The notes below the pieces were generated by a model, which saw nothing but the letters and a program-made list of their open reading frames with translations, searched no databases and was not told where the DNA came from. From Mastigias papua (lineage: Eukaryota > Cnidaria > Scyphozoa > Rhizostomeae > Mastigiidae), in NCBI GenBank assembly GCA_964019165.1, contig OZ025278.1, positions 13,953,786 to 14,017,785 of the forward strand: DNA of 64,000 bases. The letters are read 5' to 3'. This document shows positions 59,514 through 64,000 of this stretch, piece after piece. The first letter of the stretch is position 1. Every line of letters starts with the position of its first letter. A program made the position numbers and the translations under genes.

Positions 59514-60559
59514 ATCTACTACCGTGTATGTAGATTCGTATTAAGTAAATATATATGCAAAATAAGTTGGTGGTGTTAGATTGTGGCCCTACAAAGTATA
59601 GGCATAAACCACTCTAACGCTGTTCATCTTTCGTGGCCGCGCTGCTTTGCGGATGTTGTAGCGCAATTTTGCATGCTTCTGTTACAATTTCCCACGTTTC
59701 ATTCTATAATACTGTATTTCCTTCTGAAAGCCTATGAAGGTTTAAAGTTTAAGTCAAAGAGAAATGTGATTAAATGCACTTAAAGTCTTAAAATAGTGCA
59801 TTAAATGTGTGGTAAGGAGGTTTTTCAGCCTGAATGCAATTGTAAAAAGTAAGCTCAGTACTTCGAGGAATTTGCCTATTGTTGGTTATTTATAGAACGT
59901 ACAGTATACCGGCGATAAGCGATGGATCACTGTACACATGCCTCTAAACAGTAACTCATTCATTCGTGACAATGATCGAGCCATATTCCTTCAGACTCAA
60001 TTCAGAACTGTTGTCTAATACAAATGTTGTTGCTCAAATTCCCCTTCAACCTCTCGAGAAGGACTAACCTATTGCCGGATGAAAAAAGAGCATAGAAGTC
60101 CGGTCTATTGTGTACATTCCTTACAACATGATTTTTAAGCGGAAATTCCCAAAACGGATCGGATACCTACAACATGGGCCTTTAGTATGTTGCTCTGTTA
60201 TAATACACCCTCTAAAAACTACGGAAATTCGTCCATTTTACGCTGGAGAGGACTCATATCAAGAACATTCCAAAGGTGCTTCTTTCATATCCTGTAGAAC
60301 TATTATTCAAAGACTGATGACTGTGATTTAGTCTCCAGCCTCGCACTTTTCTGCACACTGATCGGACTTGGGAGATTACGGATGTGTTATTGTCCTGAGT
60401 TTTTTTGGATAGGCATCTGTAGACTTCAGGTCATTTTATCACGTGTAAGAGCCGAAACAAAACCTGATTATCCTTGTTATTGTCAGAATTGGGTCATTCT
60501 AGTTGGACAGTCAACAAATTTCTAATGATAATTCGTAGCAAGAACTGTATAATAAATAT

Positions 60560-60816
<257 letters not shown>

Positions 60817-61604
60817 GTATAAGAAGGTTTAGGTTATGTTCCCGTCTACAATGGTCTAAATTTCATATATGATTCCCTTATTAACTAACCAACGCGCATA
60901 TTATCTTGTAAGTAAGTGAGGTTGCTATTCTTGCCAGCAAATGGCAAACACTGAGAATGCCGCCTTACATTCTGTCTAGCATCTTCAAATAGTACAGAAT
61001 GCTAGATATGAACTGGTGGTGAGCATTTCAAAAGTGTGGCACAACGTGAAAGTTTAAGACGCATGGTATTACCTGCAAGGCTCATGTAATAGCTATTCTT
61101 GTGTTAGAGTTGTATTCGGATTATGAAGGCAATCGCTTGGTTTAATCATTGACAATTATCTTGTGTCAGCTAGGTGGTCTCCTTACAAATTAAGCTAAAT
61201 TTCATCGCGGTTGTTTCTTTAGTGGAGATGAAAGATTTCGCATTGCGGCATACCGTAATCGTGCTTACTTCACAAACATAGTTTAGAGCTTTTGTTACTC
61301 ATCTCTGGAATGCCAACTGCCATGAATGCCAATCTTATTTCATTATTTGATGATACTGTCATAAGTTAAACCTCAATTGATTTTATACTTTGGTCCCTCA
61401 TAATGAAGCACCTAGAATACTTGTTGGCTTAATAACTGTTTGTTCGTTCGTTCTGAAGATTGGCCATACTTCATTGCATTCCAGCGCCAAATTTTCCAAC
61501 GGTTCTACTGTGCCGGGGTCCAAGGGCTCCCTTACTTTTTAAACTTAGGAAGGCCCTAAGCACAATTTTGAAGGTCTGTCTTTTGTTTACATTAACGTTA
61601 GCAG

Positions 61605-61691
61605 ATAGTTCAGCGGTTTTTTCTATGATACCACCTGAAAGAGTAGAAATGAACTGTAACATAACAGTTCTTAGTAACTGGGTGCCTAGCG
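61605..61691 (+). CDS. Possible phase-1 exon between the signal peptide and cadherin-like exon
   Basis: The segment is flanked by an AG after a T-rich stretch (TTAGCAG at 61604) and a good donor, GTAAGC, at 61692. Entered in phase 1 it is open for 29 codons and leaves in phase 1. It contains SSAVFSMIPPERVEMNCNIT with one N-glycosylation sequon (NIT), consistent with an extracellular location. I do not recognise a domain. The phase match to the exons on either side is the main support. The gene could equally skip this segment, because removing 87 nt keeps the frame. Confidence 0.3.
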
Positions 61692-62428
61692 GTAAGCACG
61701 TGGCAAAAATTCTGTTTTGGGCCCGGGGTCTCAACATACATAAAACAGCTCTGTTGCTTTCATTAGGATCTGAGCAGTTTTTGAGGAATCGTTACAAAAC
61801 ATTAGGCATAGTTCTTTCATATTTTGTATATTCCATATTATCAGGATACACTCGATAAAGCGTTGCATCAAGAGTTTCTTTCACCTTGTCATCTCGCAAC
61901 GAAATGGATTTTAAATATGGATTATTGATACAATGGATATGTATTTTCTCTTGATGTAGTGAAACTTCTCCAAAAAGTAATATAGTTGACAGAACTTTAG
62001 TTACTGTTTAAGGCACGGTAATCTGCATTTTCTAGACACTACCTGTATTTCATGAAGTTGCAAGAGAGAGAAGTGAATCGGATCAATGTTTTCTTTAAAA
62101 TCATTGTAAAATTTGTGCATGGTGGTGAAAGTTGAAGCACACACGCAAGATTGTGCTCTCCATTCTACTCTTATCTGTTAGACTACAGAGCAGTAGAACT
62201 ATGCCACAGAGTTAGGTAGTTTACAGAAGCGACTAAGAGCTTCTAATACAATGGTGTAGCTTATAGTACGCTCCTATGAAATCATATATTGAAACAAACA
62301 AAGCCAAATCGCTTCCATATTTATTAATTCCTTTTTGCATTTTTGTATTGTGCATGTTTTGGTTCAGTTTTATGTTCTGTTTTGTAGATAGTTAAACGTG
62401 AACCTCAAAATTTCTGTTTCCTTTTTAG

Positions 62429-62497
62429 CAATCAACTATAGGCCACGCTTCACAAGAACATCACTTGTGAAAACCATTCCCGAGAGCGTTGGTGCAG
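62429..62497 (+). CDS. Putative cadherin-repeat N-terminal exon
   Basis: The acceptor is CCTTTTTAG at 62428 and the donor is GTATGG at 62498. Entered in phase 1 it encodes INYRPRFTRTSLVKTIPESV, then GAG, leaving in phase 1. The order Pro-x-Phe, about 6-8 residues, a strand, Pro-Glu-x-x-x-x-Gly is the classic beginning of a cadherin ectodomain repeat. Known members such as cadherin-23 place such a strand directly after the signal peptide, which fits the upstream phase-1 signal exon. Cadherins are calcium-dependent adhesion proteins. The calcium-binding DxD and DxNDN motifs would lie in exons beyond the window and are not seen. A chance open stretch between splice-like sites remains possible. 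Confidence 0.42.
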
Positions 62498-62581
62498 GTA
62501 TGGGATTTACTGATGTGCAATATATATCTTCTCCTCGAGTCTTAGATATGATTCGTTATTCGTTAGCGCTGGTTGTCGGTA

Positions 62582-62752
62582 CGCGCGCGCGCACACACAC
62601 ACAACATACTCAACACAATACACACAACACACACACGACACAATACATAGCACAACACACTCGCAATACAACACACAACACTCATAACACAGCACAACAC
62701 AAAACAACACAACACAACACAACACAACACAACACAACACAACACAATACAG
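62582..62752 (+). repeat. (CG)n(CA)n then (ACAAC)n compound microsatellite
   Basis: GCGCGCGCACACACACACAA then AACAC/ACAAC units, most regular at 62700-62745. It begins 85 bp after the cadherin-like exon. Confidence 0.95.
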
Positions 62753-64000
62753 TGAAACTCCGCTAGCAGTGATCTAGAGAAGATTGTGGTTAGAGTAATG
62801 CTGCTTTAAACAATGCTAGCTTTGAAATGATATCTTGGCCAACCAGGATAGTGGTTGCCATGTGAACGCTTCTGCCGTTTATTATAGTGAAGCTGCCTTA
62901 CACAACTTACTGAGATCTCAAATTCACGCGGGGAGATCCCGGAAGAACTTTATCTATGTGAAAATGCATTAAAATCCTTGAATGAATCCATGGTTTTTGT
63001 GCGCCCGACAGTCTGCACCTTCTCCATTTTGCCAACTTTTGCTTCTCATGGCAGCTTAAAGAATTTCTTATTTTAGCTGCGATTCTTCAATCATTCCACA
63101 TCTAGTGCCAGTCCCATTTTGATCTCTTCCTTGCTAATTATCTTTACTTTCTACCAATCGTTAAGCATCCCAGACCTACAAACAAAGGAAATATACGCAG
63201 TTGCCTTTTTCTATGATTTCATGGAATGCAACTAGTAGTCATGGATATATCGATTGATCTGTTATGCCTTGTAATCATTCTAATCTAAAATTTCCCATAG
63301 CAACATCTCTTAATCCTCCTCTACAACACAACACTATACAACACAACGCATCATGCTTTACCGACATTACCCTCCCCCCAGGCGTATGACATAAAATTGA
63401 TGTACCATTAGCAATTTATGCAGCATTACAATCTCCTGTTTGTGTGCATTTGGTCAAATAACAGAGCGTATGACACGATTACTTGTGTTTTGTTGGAATC
63501 ACCAACAGTTCGATTTCACCTTTCTCTATATCTACTCTAGCACGGAGTGTCTTTTGTTGGAAATGCAGCAAAGCAGACAAAACTGTAGATGAGATCATGT
63601 CTGATTTAATTTTAATAGTCTCGGGAGATTTCAGAGAGTTGATAGTTCTAAGTGAAAAGTTCTAAAGTGGAATGGAGGAGGGAAGAGGAGGAAATGGGAG
63701 GGAATGCGAGGGAATGCGAGGGAGCTGTCGTAGGAAGAGACAAACATAATGACAAATAAGAGACTTCTGTTTACAGCACCCTTCATACTCTAGAAACTCT
63801 AGGATGCAATCTTTTATGTTTCTTTTGTCGCATGTATCTTTTTCTTTGAGATGTTGAAATTCATATATGTTGAAAAACGTAGATTATGCGCAGGAAAACA
63901 ACCTGCGAAAAGGGGGTAGTCATTGCTACTTAGAGTTGTATTCTGTGTTCTGATAGAAAATAATGGAATAAGCATATGGTCTGCTCATTAAATAGCAGAA
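62753..64000. other. Probable intron running off the window
   Basis: A search for a phase-1 continuation of the cadherin-like exon found none that stays open between good splice sites. The open frame 63540-63663 after CTACTCTAG ends in a stop without a donor. Confidence 0.35.
63665..63727 (+). repeat. Purine-rich GGAGG/GGGAATGCGA tract
   Basis: G/A-only sequence with GGGAATGCGAGGGAATGCGA, a 10-bp direct duplication. Confidence 0.7.

Noticed and set aside
59583..59783. 66-codon open frame with hydrophobic stretch
   Set aside because: There is no ATG or splice support, and it is one of many AT-rich chance frames.
63540..63663. Continuation exon of the cadherin-type gene
   Set aside because: It has a fair acceptor but the frame hits a stop without a donor, and the sequence does not resemble a cadherin repeat.

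Overview
The window is nuclear DNA from an animal. It has an intron-rich gene with GT-AG introns, low coding density, an AT-rich background, long (TA)n microsatellites, decayed non-LTR retrotransposon pieces, tRNA-derived SINEs and several families of small inverted-repeat elements. The mix of TA-flanked palindromic cassettes, SINEs and frequent TAGGCCTA-like words suggests a non-vertebrate, probably marine, metazoan. The phylum cannot be fixed from the sequence alone. There is no operon, CRISPR array, rRNA or convincing functional tRNA gene.

Layout: 1-5.6 kb is non-coding DNA with a palindromic element (2303-2552), a small TA-flanked MITE (3723-3960) and a frameshifted reverse-transcriptase remnant (about 4268-5590). 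Long TA microsatellites lie at 5671-6056. From 6396 to 17067 (+) is the one complete, confidently identified gene: a ten-exon DNAJB12/DNAJB14-type J-domain co-chaperone of the endoplasmic reticulum membrane, 361 codons before the stop. All ten exons join in frame with GT-AG introns. Its introns carry tandem repeats and one MITE, and candidate poly(A) signals follow at 17401 and 17473.

17.5-56 kb is mostly intergenic and repeat-derived. It holds seven copies or fragments of a ~435-bp element with TTATAAGGAACC-type ends, two further MITE families, a second RT remnant on the minus strand (about 27250-27470), two copies of a SINE with a conserved central domain (36.3 and 39.7 kb), a large inverted pair of tRNA-like SINE heads (45.2-45.5 kb), and TA-microsatellite cassettes around 42-43.6 kb. 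Two short splice-flanked open segments (41721-41774 and 45602-45641) are possible exons only.

From 56159 onward there is probably the 5' end of a second (+) gene that leaves the window. An exon preceded by a good acceptor carries a start codon and signal peptide and ends in phase 1. Two later phase-1 segments follow (61605-61691 and 62429-62497), the second of which reads like the first strand of a cadherin repeat. This would be a secreted or membrane cadherin-family protein, but it is much less certain than the DNAJB gene.

The two genes show no functional link. The most interesting material is the non-coding structure: unnamed MITE families, the double-headed SINE palindrome, and the recurring CTGATGA/CGAAAC-type cassettes beside TA microsatellites.
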